From Deltaproteobacteria bacterium (lineage in GTDB: Bacteria; Desulfobacterota; Binatia; HRBIN30; JACQVA1), in contig JACOST010000014.1 of the NCBI GenBank assembly GCA_016178705.1, positions 124,001-188,000 on the forward strand: DNA of 64,000 nucleotides. The letters run 5' to 3'. The position numbers and the translations under genes are program-made. Of the stretch, positions 1-10,346 are shown piece by piece. The first letter of the stretch is position 1; each line of letters begins with the position of its first letter. The notes below the pieces were generated by a model. That model made no database searches. It had not been told where the DNA came from and was given only the letters and a program-made list of their open reading frames with translations.

Positions 1-612
1 GGCCGTGGTAGCGGCCAGTGGCAGCGCGACGACTGCCGGTGCGCCACCGCCACTGCCATTGATTGACCGCTTCGTCACCATCGACGCTGCGCCCGCCAGT
101 GCCAGGACGAGCAGTTCGTCCACACCGGCGGCGGTAAGCGCGACGGCCGCGACGCCGATCGCTGCGAGCCGCATCGATTTGATCGCCGTCCGACCCAGTC
201 CCCACAGCGCGTGCAGCACTATCGCGATCACCACGGGCTTCATGCCGTACAACAGCGCCGCGGCCTGCGGCAGCGTTCCCAACCGCACATAGACGGCGGC
301 GATCACCGCCACCACCAACGCCGCCGGCACGATGAAGCATACGCCCGCCACCACCAACCCAGCCCAGCCGGCCCGCAGATAGCCGACGTGGATTGCCATC
401 TCGGTCGAGTTGGGGCCGGGGATGAGGTTGGTGGCGCCGAGGAGATCGAGGAATTGAGTTCGCGACAGCCAGCCGCGGCGGCGGACGACTTCGTCCTCCA
501 TCATCGCGATGTGCGCCGCGGGGCCGCCGAACGCGGTGGCGCCGAGGCGGAGAAACAGCCGCGCCAGTTCGCTCAACCGCGCGGCGCGCGCATCCACGTC
601 ACGATGCGCCAT
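1..612 (-). CDS. chrA: Chromate transporter family protein ChrA, 3' end cut off by window
   Basis: The reading frame stays open from an ATG at 612 to the window edge, giving 204 codons of a longer protein. It encodes a ChrA/CHR-family inner-membrane transporter, known for proton-linked chromate efflux. Visible family marks are [16 protein letters not shown] near residue 28, then [15 protein letters not shown], then a Gly/Pro segment [20 protein letters not shown], followed by hydrophobic helices. The start overlaps the end of the upstream glycosyltransferase gene by 14 bases, so the two are probably translationally coupled. The missing end prevents telling a one-domain from a two-domain ChrA. 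Substrate is inferred from the family only. Confidence 0.9.
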   Translation of the reverse strand, partial: MAHRDVDARAARLSELARLFLRLGATAFGGPAAHIAMMEDEVVRRRGWLSRTQFLDLLGATNLIPGPNSTEMAIHVGYLRAGWAGLVVAGVCFIVPAALVVAVIAAVYVRLGTLPQAAALLYGMKPVVIAIVLHALWGLGRTAIKSMRLAAIGVAAVALTAAGVDELLVLALAGAASMVTKRSINGSGGGAPAVVALPLAATTA

Positions 613-2830
613 CCGCGGGCGGCTGCAAGTGCCAGATGTAGTACAGCTCAGCGTTGCTGTCGGTTTGATCGGTGCGAATCAAACGGAAGTCATTGTGCCC
701 CTCAATCAGCAACGCGGCGGGCACGGTCAGCAGCGCTTCATCCCACGAGTCGTCGCCCGCCGGCATGTTGAACACGTCGTCGACTTTGTGGCCGTTGACT
801 TCCAACTCATAGATGCCGCTGCCGGTGTGATCGTAGCGAATCACCACCACCAGATCGCGACTCGCGCTGATGTTGCGCGCCGACCAGCGCAACTGGTACG
901 GCGTCCGGCGTCCGTGATCGACCAGGATGATGTCCGACAACGGCGGACGGTAGCGCAGGATCTTCTCGTGATAGTTGTGGGAGTAGGGCTGGTCGGCAGC
1001 GTGCGGTTCCTCGAACGCATGCTCGCGCTCCGAGGCTTCGTCCTCGATGTCGACCGCATCGACGATCTGGTAGGAGCGATACTTCTCGTCCAGGGTGTAG
1101 AGGTTGTGGCGCGCGGATATTCCAACGTCGCCGTAAAACACCAGCCGCGGATCTTTGCGGAGCGCAGCCACGTCGACGCGCTCGGTGTTGAGGATCGCGA
1201 TCTCGGTATAGCGACCATCCGGCAAGCGGACACTGACGCTCTCTTCGCCGGTCTTGGACGGCGACGTGTGGGCGCGTGCCAAGTGATGCGGCTCGGCAAA
1301 AAAGAGGAAGACATCGACGCCGCGCGCGCGCAACTTGTCGAAGTCGTCGAGCGAGTGTTCATGCCCCATGCGCCCGCGATTCTCGGGATCGACCGGGCTG
1401 TGCGCGATCTCCGGATCGGTGAGGCCGTGGAGATCGAGACAGTGGCGATCGCAGTAGAAAGGAATAATGCCGGCCGAGGTCGTGGCGATGACCGCATCGC
1501 GCGGCAGGACTTCCTGCAACACTTTCCCGCTGGTGCCCCAGTCCATAATGGTCGGATCGCAGTAGCGTCGCAGCAAGCCGATGCTTTCCTGTCCAGGAAC
1601 GCGCGCCTCCTTAGCAGTCTCCATACAATTCGCGGTGGCGATGGTAAGCGCCGCGCCCACGGCCAAGCCGACGAGCCAACCGTCGATGCCAAGATTGGCG
1701 ACGCCGAGATTTGCGACCCCGAGATTCGCCCCATCGGCAGGCCGGCGCCCACGAAACGCCGTCCACAACCGGTGCGCCACCACCGAGGCGCCGATGACGA
1801 TCGCCGGATAGAGCACGCCGGTCACCGGCGTGACGAAGCGCCACTCCATGAAGTCGCCGCCAAGTCGCACGACGTAAAAGAAGACGAACGCGCTCATCAG
1901 CAGCGAGCCCCACAGGAATCGCCGCACGATCCCCGCCGGCGCCAGCCACGCGCCAACAATCGCAAAGCCGAGGTACGGGAGAAACGGATACGCTCTGAGG
2001 TAAGTCAGCAAGTATCTCGCGCCGCGCCCGTAGAAGGTGAGGTACGCGACCTTGGTGTAGTAGGTGTTGGGATAGAAGGAGCCGTAGTAGGCGATGCGCC
2101 ACGCGTTGAACGGCAGGTAGATCAGCAGCACGGGTAACGCCGGCACGAGCAAGTAGCGCCGCCAGCGCTTCTCGATCAGCAGCGGATGCCAGTAGAGCAA
2201 GACGCCGGCAACCGCGAGCGCGGCGAGCGTCACGACGCCGTCGGGCCGCGTCATCGTCAGCAACACCGCCGCCAGACTGGCCCACAGCAGCGCCGACGGA
2301 TGCGTCTTGGGATCGAAGGAGAAGGCGTAGAGCACGGCGATGGTCAGGAAGGAGACCAGCGGCGTCTCCATGCCCGAGAGAAACCACAAGTTGAACGAGT
2401 AGTGGTACGTCAGCGGCACCAGCGCGAGCGGCGCGATCCACACCCCCGCGCGAAACAGCCGCACGCCGAGCGACATAAGCAGCCCGTACGACGCAAGCCA
2501 CAGCAGCATGCTGAGCAGGTGCATGAACGGCAACGGATCGTCCGCGCCCATCGCCATTGGGATCGCCGAGAACATGGTCCACAGAAAATTGGTGTAGCCC
2601 TCGACGTACTGCCCGACGTTATAGACGATGCCGTGCCCCGCGACGAAGTTCTTGGCGTAGCGGAAGCTGACATAGGCGTCGTCTTGCACCCAACGATCGC
2701 GCCACAACGGCCCGGCATGAATCGCCACGACATACACGGCGCCGATCACTTGCACAGCGAGCAGCAGCGCAACAAGCACGCGCCGGCTCTTGGCGGAAGG
2801 AACATCAGCGGTGGCGGCGGTGGTCGTCAT
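599..2830 (-). CDS. GT-C type polyprenyl-linked glycosyltransferase, multi-pass membrane protein
   Basis: This 743-residue protein has about ten hydrophobic segments in its first ~430 residues and a soluble C-terminal part. After the first helix it carries [13 protein letters not shown] and VEGYTNFLW, the acidic first-loop signature of GT-C enzymes related to mycobacterial arabinofuranosyltransferases such as AftB. Such enzymes take a sugar from a polyprenyl-phosphate donor on the periplasmic side. The region after the helices contains a segment of the type [19 protein letters not shown], typical of this family's soluble domain. An in-frame 15-base tandem repeat gives an ANLGV run near residues 367-380. 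It lies 59 bases after the MacB permease gene and overlaps chrA. Acceptor and sugar are unknown. Confidence 0.75.
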   Translation of the reverse strand: MTTTAATADVPSAKSRRVLVALLLAVQVIGAVYVVAIHAGPLWRDRWVQDDAYVSFRYAKNFVAGHGIVYNVGQYVEGYTNFLWTMFSAIPMAMGADDPLPFMHLLSMLLWLASYGLLMSLGVRLFRAGVWIAPLALVPLTYHYSFNLWFLSGMETPLVSFLTIAVLYAFSFDPKTHPSALLWASLAAVLLTMTRPDGVVTLAALAVAGVLLYWHPLLIEKRWRRYLLVPALPVLLIYLPFNAWRIAYYGSFYPNTYYTKVAYLTFYGRGARYLLTYLRAYPFLPYLGFAIVGAWLAPAGIVRRFLWGSLLMSAFVFFYVVRLGGDFMEWRFVTPVTGVLYPAIVIGASVVAHRLWTAFRGRRPADGANLGVANLGVANLGIDGWLVGLAVGAALTIATANCMETAKEARVPGQESIGLLRRYCDPTIMDWGTSGKVLQEVLPRDAVIATTSAGIIPFYCDRHCLDLHGLTDPEIAHSPVDPENRGRMGHEHSLDDFDKLRARGVDVFLFFAEPHHLARAHTSPSKTGEESVSVRLPDGRYTEIAILNTERVDVAALRKDPRLVFYGDVGISARHNLYTLDEKYRSYQIVDAVDIEDEASEREHAFEEPHAADQPYSHNYHEKILRYRPPLSDIILVDHGRRTPYQLRWSARNISASRDLVVVIRYDHTGSGIYELEVNGHKVDDVFNMPAGDDSWDEALLTVPAALLIEGHNDFRLIRTDQTDSNAELYYIWHLQPPADGAS
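1689..1733. repeat. Three 15-base tandem units inside the glycosyltransferase gene
   Basis: Units at 1689-1703, 1704-1718 and 1719-1733 are near copies, for example CCAAGATTGGCGACG and CCGAGATTTGCGACC. Read on the minus strand they keep frame and encode successive ANLG-containing repeats between the membrane domain and a late helix. This is an in-frame slippage-prone minisatellite. Confidence 0.8.
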
Positions 2831-2889
2831 CAGGTGCGCACCGCCTTACTACGTTCGCTGGTCGCAAAACAACGGAAGGACGAGTCGCG

Positions 2890-4122
2890 TCACTCGTAGC
2901 GTAGCGCGGCGATCGGATCGAGGCGGGCGGCCTTGCGGGCAGGATAGAACCCGAAGAACACTCCGACGGCGCCGGAGAAGAGCACGGAGCCAAACACCGC
3001 AACCGGCGACAGCAGGGTCGGCCACGCGGCGAAGTACGAGATCAATTGCGCGCCCGCGACTCCCAGCAACGCCCCGGCGACGCCGCCGACCATGCTGAGC
3101 GTGACCGCTTCGACCAGGAACTGCAGCAGGATGTGCCGCGCTTTCGCGCCGACCGCCATGCGGATTCCGATTTCACGCGTGCGCTCGGTCACCGACACCA
3201 GCAGGATGTTCATGATCCCGATACCGCCCACCAACAGTGAGATCGACGCCACGCTGAGCAACAGACTGGTCATCACTTGGCTGGCGCTTTCGGAGGCCTT
3301 CGCCACGTCGTTGAGATTGCGTACCGTGAAATCGTTTTCTTGATTCGGCTGAACGTGATGGCGGTCGTGCAGCAGAGTGGTGATCTGATTGGTCGCTTCG
3401 ACAAGCTCGTCGGTCGAGACCGTCGAGGCGAAGACCATGTCGACGCTACCGACGAACTGCGTGCCGAGCACGCGCCGCACCGCCGTCGAAAACGGCATGA
3501 CGATCACATCGTCCTGGTCTTGCCCCCAAGCGGTTTGCCCTTTCGCTTCGAGGACGCCGACCACGCGGAACGGTACGTCCTTGATGCGCACGAGCGCTCC
3601 GACCGGGTCTTCACCCGGCCCGAAGAGATGATCGGCGACGGTTTGGCCGAGCAGCACGACGCGGTTGGCCGTCTCTTCGTCGCGTTCGGTGTAGAAACTG
3701 CCGGCGGCGGCTCCCCACGCCCGCACCTTTTGAAACGACGGCGTCGATCCTTGCGCAACCGTTGACCAGTTCTGGTCTCCGTAGACCGCCTGCACCACCT
3801 GCCGCTTGATGTACGTCACGTTGGCCACGGTCTGACACTCTTTGAGGATAGCCTCCGCGTCGCCAACAGTAAGCGTCGACACGCCACCCCATCCGGAACG
3901 CACACCGGAAGCAGTGGTCGCGCCAGGGACGATCATCAGGAGATTGGTGCCCAGGCTGAGGATCTGCTTTTGTACCGCCGCATCCGCTCCCTGGCCGATG
4001 CTCACCATGGTGATGACCGCGGCGACGCCGATGATGATCCCCAACATCGTAAGGCCGGAGCGCATCTTGTTGCGTCGCAGGGCGCGCAAGGCGGTGCGCA
4101 TGGTCATACGGAAGAGCTTCAT
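2890..4122 (-). CDS. MacB-type ABC transporter permease (FtsX/MacB fold)
   Basis: A 410-residue permease with an N-terminal helix in the segment RSGLTMLGIIIGVAAVITMV, a large periplasmic MacB core domain of about 220 residues, and three C-terminal helices. The loop motif RTREIGIRMAVGA and the end KAARLDPIAALRYE are standard for MacB/LolC-like permeases. It works as a mechanotransmission pump with the ATPase encoded just upstream, whose stop it overlaps by 4 bases. In this family the ATPase and permease are often one polypeptide; here they are separate. It is the last clear efflux gene of the operon that begins with tetR. The substrate cannot be read from sequence. Confidence 0.92.
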   Translation of the reverse strand: MKLFRMTMRTALRALRRNKMRSGLTMLGIIIGVAAVITMVSIGQGADAAVQKQILSLGTNLLMIVPGATTASGVRSGWGGVSTLTVGDAEAILKECQTVANVTYIKRQVVQAVYGDQNWSTVAQGSTPSFQKVRAWGAAAGSFYTERDEETANRVVLLGQTVADHLFGPGEDPVGALVRIKDVPFRVVGVLEAKGQTAWGQDQDDVIVMPFSTAVRRVLGTQFVGSVDMVFASTVSTDELVEATNQITTLLHDRHHVQPNQENDFTVRNLNDVAKASESASQVMTSLLLSVASISLLVGGIGIMNILLVSVTERTREIGIRMAVGAKARHILLQFLVEAVTLSMVGGVAGALLGVAGAQLISYFAAWPTLLSPVAVFGSVLFSGAVGVFFGFYPARKAARLDPIAALRYE

Positions 4123-4850
4123 GCCGACGCCTCCGCGCCGCCGTCAGTCGCAACCGCCGATGGCTGCCGCGCGTCGGATACGACCTGGCCGTCGCGAAAC
4201 GTGATCACTCGTTGCGTGTACGTCGCGATGTCGGGTTCGTGGGTGACTAACACCACAGTGATGCCGTGTTCGCGATTGAGTCGCTGGAAGATGTCGAGGA
4301 TCTCGATGCTCGTCTGCGTATCCAAGTTCCCGGTCGGCTCGTCGGCGAGTAGCAGCGACGGCTGATTCACCAACGCCCGCGCGATGGCGACGCGTTGCTG
4401 CTGACCGCCGGAAAGCTGATTCGGCAAGTGCTGCTCGCGCCCACCGAGTCCGACCGTCACCAGCGCCTCGCGCGCCCGTTGCCGTTGCTCGGCGATGGGC
4501 ACATCGCTGTAGAACAGCGGTAGCTCGACGTTCTCGATCGCGCTGGTACGAGGAATGAGGTTGAAGTTTTGAAACACGAAACCGATCTGGTGATTGCGGA
4601 TGGTGGCGCGGTCGTCGGAGCTCAACGTCGAGACATCGGTTCCGTTCAGGTGGTACGTGCCGCGCGTCGGGCGATCGAGGCAACCGACGATGTTCATGAA
4701 CGTCGACTTGCCTGATCCCGATGCGCCCATCACAGCAACGATTTCGCCGGACGCAATGGCGAGCGAGACGCCGCGCAGCGCTTGCACTTCGACGTCCCCC
4801 AATTGGTAGACCTTCCAGAGGTCACGAACCTCGATCAGGGAGTGACTCAT
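4119..4850 (-). CDS. MacB/LolD-type ABC transporter ATPase
   Basis: A complete 243-residue ATPase. Walker A GASGSGKST lies at residues 42-50, the Q-loop at FVFQNFN near 93, the signature LSGGQQQR at 146-153, Walker B LLLADE at 166-171, and the switch histidine at 204. The MacB/LolD subfamily energises tripartite macrolide, peptide or lipoprotein transport from the cytoplasmic side of the inner membrane. It overlaps the permease gene by 4 bases and follows the MacA-like adaptor by 8 bases, so the three should form one pump. The C-terminal tail after residue 225 is low-complexity and specific to this protein. Confidence 0.95.
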   Translation of the reverse strand: MSHSLIEVRDLWKVYQLGDVEVQALRGVSLAIASGEIVAVMGASGSGKSTFMNIVGCLDRPTRGTYHLNGTDVSTLSSDDRATIRNHQIGFVFQNFNLIPRTSAIENVELPLFYSDVPIAEQRQRAREALVTVGLGGREQHLPNQLSGGQQQRVAIARALVNQPSLLLADEPTGNLDTQTSIEILDIFQRLNREHGITVVLVTHEPDIATYTQRVITFRDGQVVSDARQPSAVATDGGAEASA

Positions 4851-4858
4851 CGCGGCGG

Positions 4859-6073
4859 CTAGAAGCGGCGACCGCCACCGAAGGACGGGGGTTGCACTTG
4901 TACTTTTGGAGCGCTGCGACGGAAGGCCACCGCCAATTGGTCTCCTTGATGAAGATCACCGGAGATGAGCTCCGCGTACTGATCATTGCGTACGCCGGTT
5001 TGGACCTCGACTTTCCGCAGCGTGCGGTCTGGTTGGAGTTCCCACACGACCAATGGACCTTGATGAGCCGATTCCCGCGCCGTGGGCGTCTCCGCGGCGG
5101 CGCCCGGCTTGCGGTCGGGTCGGAAACGCAGCGCCCTCAACGGGACCAACAACACGTCGTCGCGTTGCGCGGTGGTGATCGTGACCGTGGCAGTCATGCC
5201 GGGTTTGAGTTCCAAATCGGGATTGCTGACGGCGATCACCACATCGTAGGTCACGACGTTCTGCACGGCGATCGGGGCGTTGCGAATCTGCGCCACGGTG
5301 CCGTGAAACGCCTTACCCGGGTACGCATCGACGGTGAACGAGGCGGCTTGATTCTCACGCACGGTGCCAATGTCCGACTCGCTGACGTTGGTGTCGACTT
5401 GCATCTTGGTGAGGTCTTGCGCGATCAAGAACAGCGTCGGGGTTTGAAAGCTGGCCGCTACGGTCTGCCCGACGTCAACGTTACGCGAGACCACCACGCC
5501 GTCGACGGGCGATTTGATGTCGGTGTAGTTGAGATTGATGCGCGCCTCCTGAAGCGCCGCTTCGGTTTGCTTGACTGCGGCTTGATCCAGCGCGATCTGC
5601 GCCGCGGCCTGATCGTAGTTGCTCTTCGCCGTGTCCAGGTCATTCTGTGAGATCAGATTCTTTGTGAGCAACTCCCGGTTGCGTTCGAGCGTGAGCTTCT
5701 TCAACACCAGATCGGCGCGGTCCTTGTCGACTCTAGCCCGGGCGTTGGCGAGATTCGCGTCGGCCTGCTGCACCTTCACGAGGAATGCGGCCGGATCGAT
5801 CTTCGCCACCAGCTGGCCCTTGGCCACGGGCGAGTTGTAGTCGGCGTAGAGGGCTTGAATCGGTCCCGACACGTAGGTGCCCACTTGGACCGTGCTCACA
5901 GGATTAAGCGTGCCGGTCGCCGTCACCGTCGCAGCGACGGTACCGCGTTCGAGCGCGTCAGTAACGTACTCGCCCTTGCCGTTCTCGTCGCCGTGGCGCC
6001 AGTAGGCATAGCTCGCCACCGCAATCAATACGACGAGCGCTGCGACCACCACATTGCGGACCTTGGGCATCAT
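4859..6073 (-). CDS. MacA-like periplasmic adaptor (membrane fusion protein)
   Basis: A 404-residue adaptor with one N-terminal anchor helix (about residues 7-25). The lipoyl-like halves surround a long coiled-coil hairpin, with Ala/Asp/Lys-rich helical sequence from about 105 to 180. A beta-barrel and membrane-proximal domain follow. LKPGMTATVTI and the preceding beta-barrel strand are typical of MacA/HlyD proteins. It would link the MacB ATPase and permease to an outer-membrane TolC channel. No separate TolC lies next to it, so it probably shares the one encoded at the start of the operon. Start could be either of two adjacent ATG codons. Confidence 0.9.
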   Translation of the reverse strand: MMPKVRNVVVAALVVLIAVASYAYWRHGDENGKGEYVTDALERGTVAATVTATGTLNPVSTVQVGTYVSGPIQALYADYNSPVAKGQLVAKIDPAAFLVKVQQADANLANARARVDKDRADLVLKKLTLERNRELLTKNLISQNDLDTAKSNYDQAAAQIALDQAAVKQTEAALQEARINLNYTDIKSPVDGVVVSRNVDVGQTVAASFQTPTLFLIAQDLTKMQVDTNVSESDIGTVRENQAASFTVDAYPGKAFHGTVAQIRNAPIAVQNVVTYDVVIAVSNPDLELKPGMTATVTITTAQRDDVLLVPLRALRFRPDRKPGAAAETPTARESAHQGPLVVWELQPDRTLRKVEVQTGVRNDQYAELISGDLHQGDQLAVAFRRSAPKVQVQPPSFGGGRRF

Positions 6074-6082
6074 GCGACCGAC

Positions 6083-9000
6083 TCAATCCTCCTCAGCGCG
6101 GATCTCGCGATGAAAGCGCTCCTCGATGACGGTGTAGAGCGTCGGCACGAACACCAACGTCAACACGGTGGACACGCTGAGCCCACCGAGCACGGCGCGC
6201 GCGAGTGGCGCGTTGGTCTCGCTGCCCACCGCCCACCCCAGCGCCATCGGCAGCAGGCCGAAGATCGTCGTCAGCGTCGTCATCAGGATCGGCCGCAAGC
6301 GTGTGCGGCCGCCGGTGATCACCGCCTCGTGTAACTCCATTCCGCGGCGCCGCAACACGTTGGTGTAGTCCACCAGCAGCACTCCGTTACTGACGACGAT
6401 CCCCACCATCATGATCACACCCATGAACGACGTCGTCGACAGCGTGGTGTGGGAGAGAAACAGCGCCCACAGCACGCCGGTCAAACCCAGCGGCACGGAG
6501 AACATGATGATGAGCGGATCGAGCAACGACCGGAATTGCGCCGCCAGCACCATGTACACCAACATCAGCGCCACCAGCATGCTGAAGCGCAAGCTCTGAA
6601 AGGCTTCGCGCTGCTGCTTGGTCTGGCCGCCGAGGTGCACTTCGAACCCGGCGGGGAGTTTGAGTTGGTCGAAGCTGCGGTCGAGCTCCTCCGACAAGCT
6701 GCCGAGGTCGCGCCCGGCGGGATTGGCGGTGAGGTGCACGATGCGTTGCTCGTACTTGCGATCCAGTTCGACCGGACCCGAACCGCGCTGCACCGACGCC
6801 ACGCTCTTGAGTAGAATGGGAGTGCTGTGATCGGCGCGGATCACCAAGTTCTCCAAATCGGACGGATCGTCACGGAACCGGTCGGCGAGTTGCGCCACGA
6901 TGTTGTACTCATTGCCGGTGATCGGGTCGGTGAACAACGACGGACCGCTCGATACGTTGCTCGACAGCGAGAACAACACGGACGTGGCGATTTGGCGCTC
7001 CGACAGACCGAGCAGCGCGGCCTTCTCGCGATCGACGACGACATCGAGTTCCGGATAGTCCTCCTCGCGAGTGACTTGAATGTCGGCCAACCCGTTCATG
7101 TTCGCCATGACGCCGCGCAACTGCTGCGTCAGATCGCGCGCGGCGTGCAGATCGTATCCCAGCACCTCGACGTCCACTGGAGCGGCCGAGCCGAAATTCA
7201 GGATGCGTTTTACGATCCCGCCGGGATCGAAGTAAATCGCCACCCCGGGAAATTGGCTCGCTACTTTGGCCCGCAGATTCGCGACGATCTCTTCTGTACT
7301 TTGATCGCGCGCCTGCGGATCGACCAGCTCGATTTGAATGTTCGAGGAGTGTGGCCCCGTGTTGGGACTGTAAATCGAGGCGGTGGTCGACGGCAAACCG
7401 ATGCTCGACACCGTCGCCTTGTGGTAGCCGGCGGGAATGCTGTCCTTCACCGCCGCTTCGATGCGCTCGACCAAACGATCGGTGTCCTCGACGCGCGTGC
7501 CCACCGGAGCTTTGACGATCATGCGGAACTGACTTTCATCGGTGACCGGAAAGAACTCGGTGCCGATAACCGGCAGCAGCAACAAGCTCCCGGCGAAGAT
7601 CGCCACCGTGGTGAAGATGACGGTCGCGCGATGATGGAGCGCCCAGGCAAGCACGGTTTGGTAACGGTCGTCGATGCCGTCGAAGAACGCGGCCCCGGCG
7701 CGCGCCAGGCGGCCGCGCGGTCGCTCGTCGTGCGCGCGCATCAGGCGCGCACACAGGAGCGGCGTCACGGTGCGCGAGATCCAAAAGGACGCCACCAGCG
7801 CCATCGAGATGGTCAGCGTCAGCGGCACGAACAACAGCTTGGCCGCACCGACGAGGAACACCACCGGGAAGAAGACGACGATGGTGGTCACCGTCGACGC
7901 CAGAATCGGCATCGCCACCTCGCGCGCGGCGTCGAGCGCGGCTTGCTTGCGCGACTTACCCATCGCCAGGTGGCGGTTGATGTTCTCCAGTTCGACAATC
8001 GAGTCGTCGACCAACCGTCCGACCGCGAGCGCGAGGCCGCCGAGCGTGAACACGTTCAGCGATTGGTCGCCGAAGTACATGAAGATGAAGGTCATCAACA
8101 CCGACAGCGGAATCGCCAGCGAGATGATGAAGGTCGAGGTGAAGCTCTGCAGGAAGATCAGAATAACGAGAAAGGCTAGCCCGGAACCTTGCAACGCCTC
8201 GTGCACCAGCGCCTCGATCGACTGGCGGATGTAGATCGACTGGTCGAAGAAGGTGCCGAGCTGCAACCCCTTGGGAAGATTGTACAGGTTGGGTAGCGCG
8301 CGCTTGACCGCATCGATCACTTCGATGGTGTTGCTACCCGGCTGTTTGTTGATGCGCAGGTAGACCGCGCGCTGCCCGTTCATGCGCACGATCGACGTCT
8401 GCGTTGCGTACGAGTCGGTGACCGTGCCGAGGTCCTTGAGATGAATTGGCACGCCAGCAACCGTCTGCACGACGATGTCCTCCATCGGCTTGACGATGTC
8501 GAACTGGTTGTTGGTGAAGACGTTGTAGTCGAGTGAGCCGGTCTTGAGGTCACCGGAGGCGAGGATCAGGTTGGCGTCGGCAACCGCGCTCACGACATCC
8601 TGAATGTTGATGCCCTTCGCCTGCAGCTGGTCGCGATCGAGGTTGATGGTGATCTGGCGGATCTTGCCGCCTTCGACGCTGGCCGCGGCGACGTGCGGCA
8701 GATGTTCGAGCTGCGGCTCCACCACGTTGTAGGCGATGTCGTAGAGTTGCTTCTCGTCATAGCCCTCGCCGGTGAGCGTGACCAGCAACACGGGAATGTT
8801 CGAGAGATCGAATTTGACCACGAACGGCTGCTGCACGCCGGTGGGGAGGGCACCGATGATGCCCTGGATCTTTTGGATGACCTCGACTTCTCCGGCATCG
8901 ACGTTCGCACCCCAGTTGAACCACACCTGCACCACCGAGATGCCTTGCTTCGAGCGTGACTCGACGTGTTCGACGCCGCTGACCGAGCTCACGGCCTTTT

Positions 9001-9202
9001 CGATCGGGTACGTGACGCTCTTCTCCATGTCCTTGACGCCGGCGCCTTTGTAGACGGTGCCGACTTGGACGATCGGGAGATTGATATGGGGGAACAGATC
9101 GACCGGTAGCCGCTGCAGCGAGACCCATCCGAGCACCACGATCGCCAGCGACAGCATGAGGATCGCGATCGCGTTACGGAAGGCTAACAGGGTGAGCCAC
9201 AT
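6083..9202 (-). CDS. RND-family efflux pump inner-membrane transporter (AcrB/MdtB-like)
   Basis: A full-length 1039-residue RND transporter, the usual size of the HAE/AcrB group. It starts with a helix followed by PVDLFPHINLPIV, has two large periplasmic loops, and shows twelve predicted helices. The proton-relay pair is present as GRLVDDSIVELEN with Asp399-Asp400 in helix 4. The C-terminal half carries FMGVIMMVGIVVSNGVLLVD and GGRTRLRPILMT motifs. It exports drugs, lipids or similar compounds using the proton gradient. The adaptor gene lies 3 bases upstream and the TolC gene just before that, so the three form a tripartite pump. Confidence 0.95.
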   Translation of the reverse strand: MWLTLLAFRNAIAILMLSLAIVVLGWVSLQRLPVDLFPHINLPIVQVGTVYKGAGVKDMEKSVTYPIEKAVSSVSGVEHVESRSKQGISVVQVWFNWGANVDAGEVEVIQKIQGIIGALPTGVQQPFVVKFDLSNIPVLLVTLTGEGYDEKQLYDIAYNVVEPQLEHLPHVAAASVEGGKIRQITINLDRDQLQAKGINIQDVVSAVADANLILASGDLKTGSLDYNVFTNNQFDIVKPMEDIVVQTVAGVPIHLKDLGTVTDSYATQTSIVRMNGQRAVYLRINKQPGSNTIEVIDAVKRALPNLYNLPKGLQLGTFFDQSIYIRQSIEALVHEALQGSGLAFLVILIFLQSFTSTFIISLAIPLSVLMTFIFMYFGDQSLNVFTLGGLALAVGRLVDDSIVELENINRHLAMGKSRKQAALDAAREVAMPILASTVTTIVVFFPVVFLVGAAKLLFVPLTLTISMALVASFWISRTVTPLLCARLMRAHDERPRGRLARAGAAFFDGIDDRYQTVLAWALHHRATVIFTTVAIFAGSLLLLPVIGTEFFPVTDESQFRMIVKAPVGTRVEDTDRLVERIEAAVKDSIPAGYHKATVSSIGLPSTTASIYSPNTGPHSSNIQIELVDPQARDQSTEEIVANLRAKVASQFPGVAIYFDPGGIVKRILNFGSAAPVDVEVLGYDLHAARDLTQQLRGVMANMNGLADIQVTREEDYPELDVVVDREKAALLGLSERQIATSVLFSLSSNVSSGPSLFTDPITGNEYNIVAQLADRFRDDPSDLENLVIRADHSTPILLKSVASVQRGSGPVELDRKYEQRIVHLTANPAGRDLGSLSEELDRSFDQLKLPAGFEVHLGGQTKQQREAFQSLRFSMLVALMLVYMVLAAQFRSLLDPLIIMFSVPLGLTGVLWALFLSHTTLSTTSFMGVIMMVGIVVSNGVLLVDYTNVLRRRGMELHEAVITGGRTRLRPILMTTLTTIFGLLPMALGWAVGSETNAPLARAVLGGLSVSTVLTLVFVPTLYTVIEERFHREIRAEED

Positions 9203-9205
9203 GGT

Positions 9206-10336
9206 TCAGTGCTCTGTCGCGACCCGCGGCGAGTTGCCATCGGCGGCGACGCGTACGACGCTGCCGTCGTGCAAAAGTTCTTTGCCGCTGCGCACGATGC
9301 GGCTGCTCGGGGCGAGGCCGGCCAAGATTTCGACTTGGCCGCCGTCTTCGATGCCGGTGCTCACCGCCACCTTGCGCACGGTGGAGTCGGCAGCACCGTC
9401 GGTGGCCGCGTTGACGACATAGAGGTAGCTACCCAACTCGTTGACCAACAACGCTTCACTCGGGACCGCCAACACATCGGGGCGTCGTTCGAGGATGAGC
9501 AGCACGCGCGCGAACATGCCTGGCTTGAGCGCCAGATCGTCGTTCGCCGCGTCGACCTCGACCAGCAGCGTGCGGCTGCCGCGATCGAGCGCCGGCCCAA
9601 AGCGGCTCACTTGACCGCGGAACGTCTGATCCGGATACGCGTCGACCGTGAGCGACACGGCATCGCCGACGTGCACGCTGGCGATATCACGCTCCGGTAC
9701 GTTGATCAGCACCTTTACCCGCGAGATGTCCATCACCGTCAGCAGGATGTTGGCACTCGACGACCCGCTGTTGACCTGTGGAATGAGGGCGCCGGGATCG
9801 ACGTGTCGCTGGGTGACGTAGCCGTCAAAGGGCGCAATGATCTTGGCGTACTCGGCGTAGGTTTGCTGCAACTCCAGCTCCCGCTTCGCAATCGAAAAGC
9901 GGCTGTGCGCGTCGTCCAGTTCCTGCTTGGCGATGAGACCCTGCGCGAACAGCGCATCGAGACGCTCGAAGGTGATCTTGGCGTGGTCGTAGTTGGCTTG
10001 GGCGCGCTGCAGTTGGTGCTCGAGTTCGGGTTCGCGGATGATCGCCAGCAGTTGTCCGGCACGAACCCGGTCGCCGCGGTCGACATAGATGGCGTCGAGA
10101 TAGCCGGCCACTTTCGCCATCAGATCGGCCTGCTGCAGTGGCAGCACATCGGCCGTCAGGAGCAGTTTGCGCTCCATCGTCAGTTGCAGCGGCGCGGCCA
10201 CTTGGACGAGCGGCAGCGGGCGCTGCGCGCTGTCGGATTGGCGCGCCAGACCCAGCCGCTGCCAGACCAGCGCCGCCAAGCCGAGGATGGCCAGTGCCGC
10301 CAGCCCGAAGAATACTCGTCGAGTCCAAGAACGCAT
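9206..10336 (-). CDS. RND efflux periplasmic adaptor subunit
   Basis: This adaptor has an N-terminal membrane anchor (FFGLAALAILGLAALVW), a lipoyl domain around VAGYLDAIYVDRGDRV, and a helical hairpin of about residues 100-160. It then shows the second lipoyl half with IIAPFDGYVTQRHVDPGALI and a beta-barrel ending in LKPGMFARVLL. It bridges the RND pump encoded directly downstream to TolC. I prefer the ATG at 10336 because a GTGAGG ribosome site sits 8 bases before it. A GTG at 10342 would add two residues. Membership of the efflux operon is clear from 3-10 base spacing. Confidence 0.9.
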   Translation of the reverse strand: MRSWTRRVFFGLAALAILGLAALVWQRLGLARQSDSAQRPLPLVQVAAPLQLTMERKLLLTADVLPLQQADLMAKVAGYLDAIYVDRGDRVRAGQLLAIIREPELEHQLQRAQANYDHAKITFERLDALFAQGLIAKQELDDAHSRFSIAKRELELQQTYAEYAKIIAPFDGYVTQRHVDPGALIPQVNSGSSSANILLTVMDISRVKVLINVPERDIASVHVGDAVSLTVDAYPDQTFRGQVSRFGPALDRGSRTLLVEVDAANDDLALKPGMFARVLLILERRPDVLAVPSEALLVNELGSYLYVVNAATDGAADSTVRKVAVSTGIEDGGQVEILAGLAPSSRIVRSGKELLHDGSVVRVAADGNSPRVATEH

Positions 10337-10346
10337 GCGCACGACC

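Noticed and set aside
599-2137. Long open frames on the plus strand opposite the GT-C gene
   Set aside because: Arg/His/Gln-rich translations with no family motif; they are GC-driven antisense shadows of the minus-strand gene.
4721-8179. Long plus-strand frames opposite the efflux genes
   Set aside because: The minus strand gives complete, motif-bearing transporter proteins; the plus frames are low-complexity shadows.
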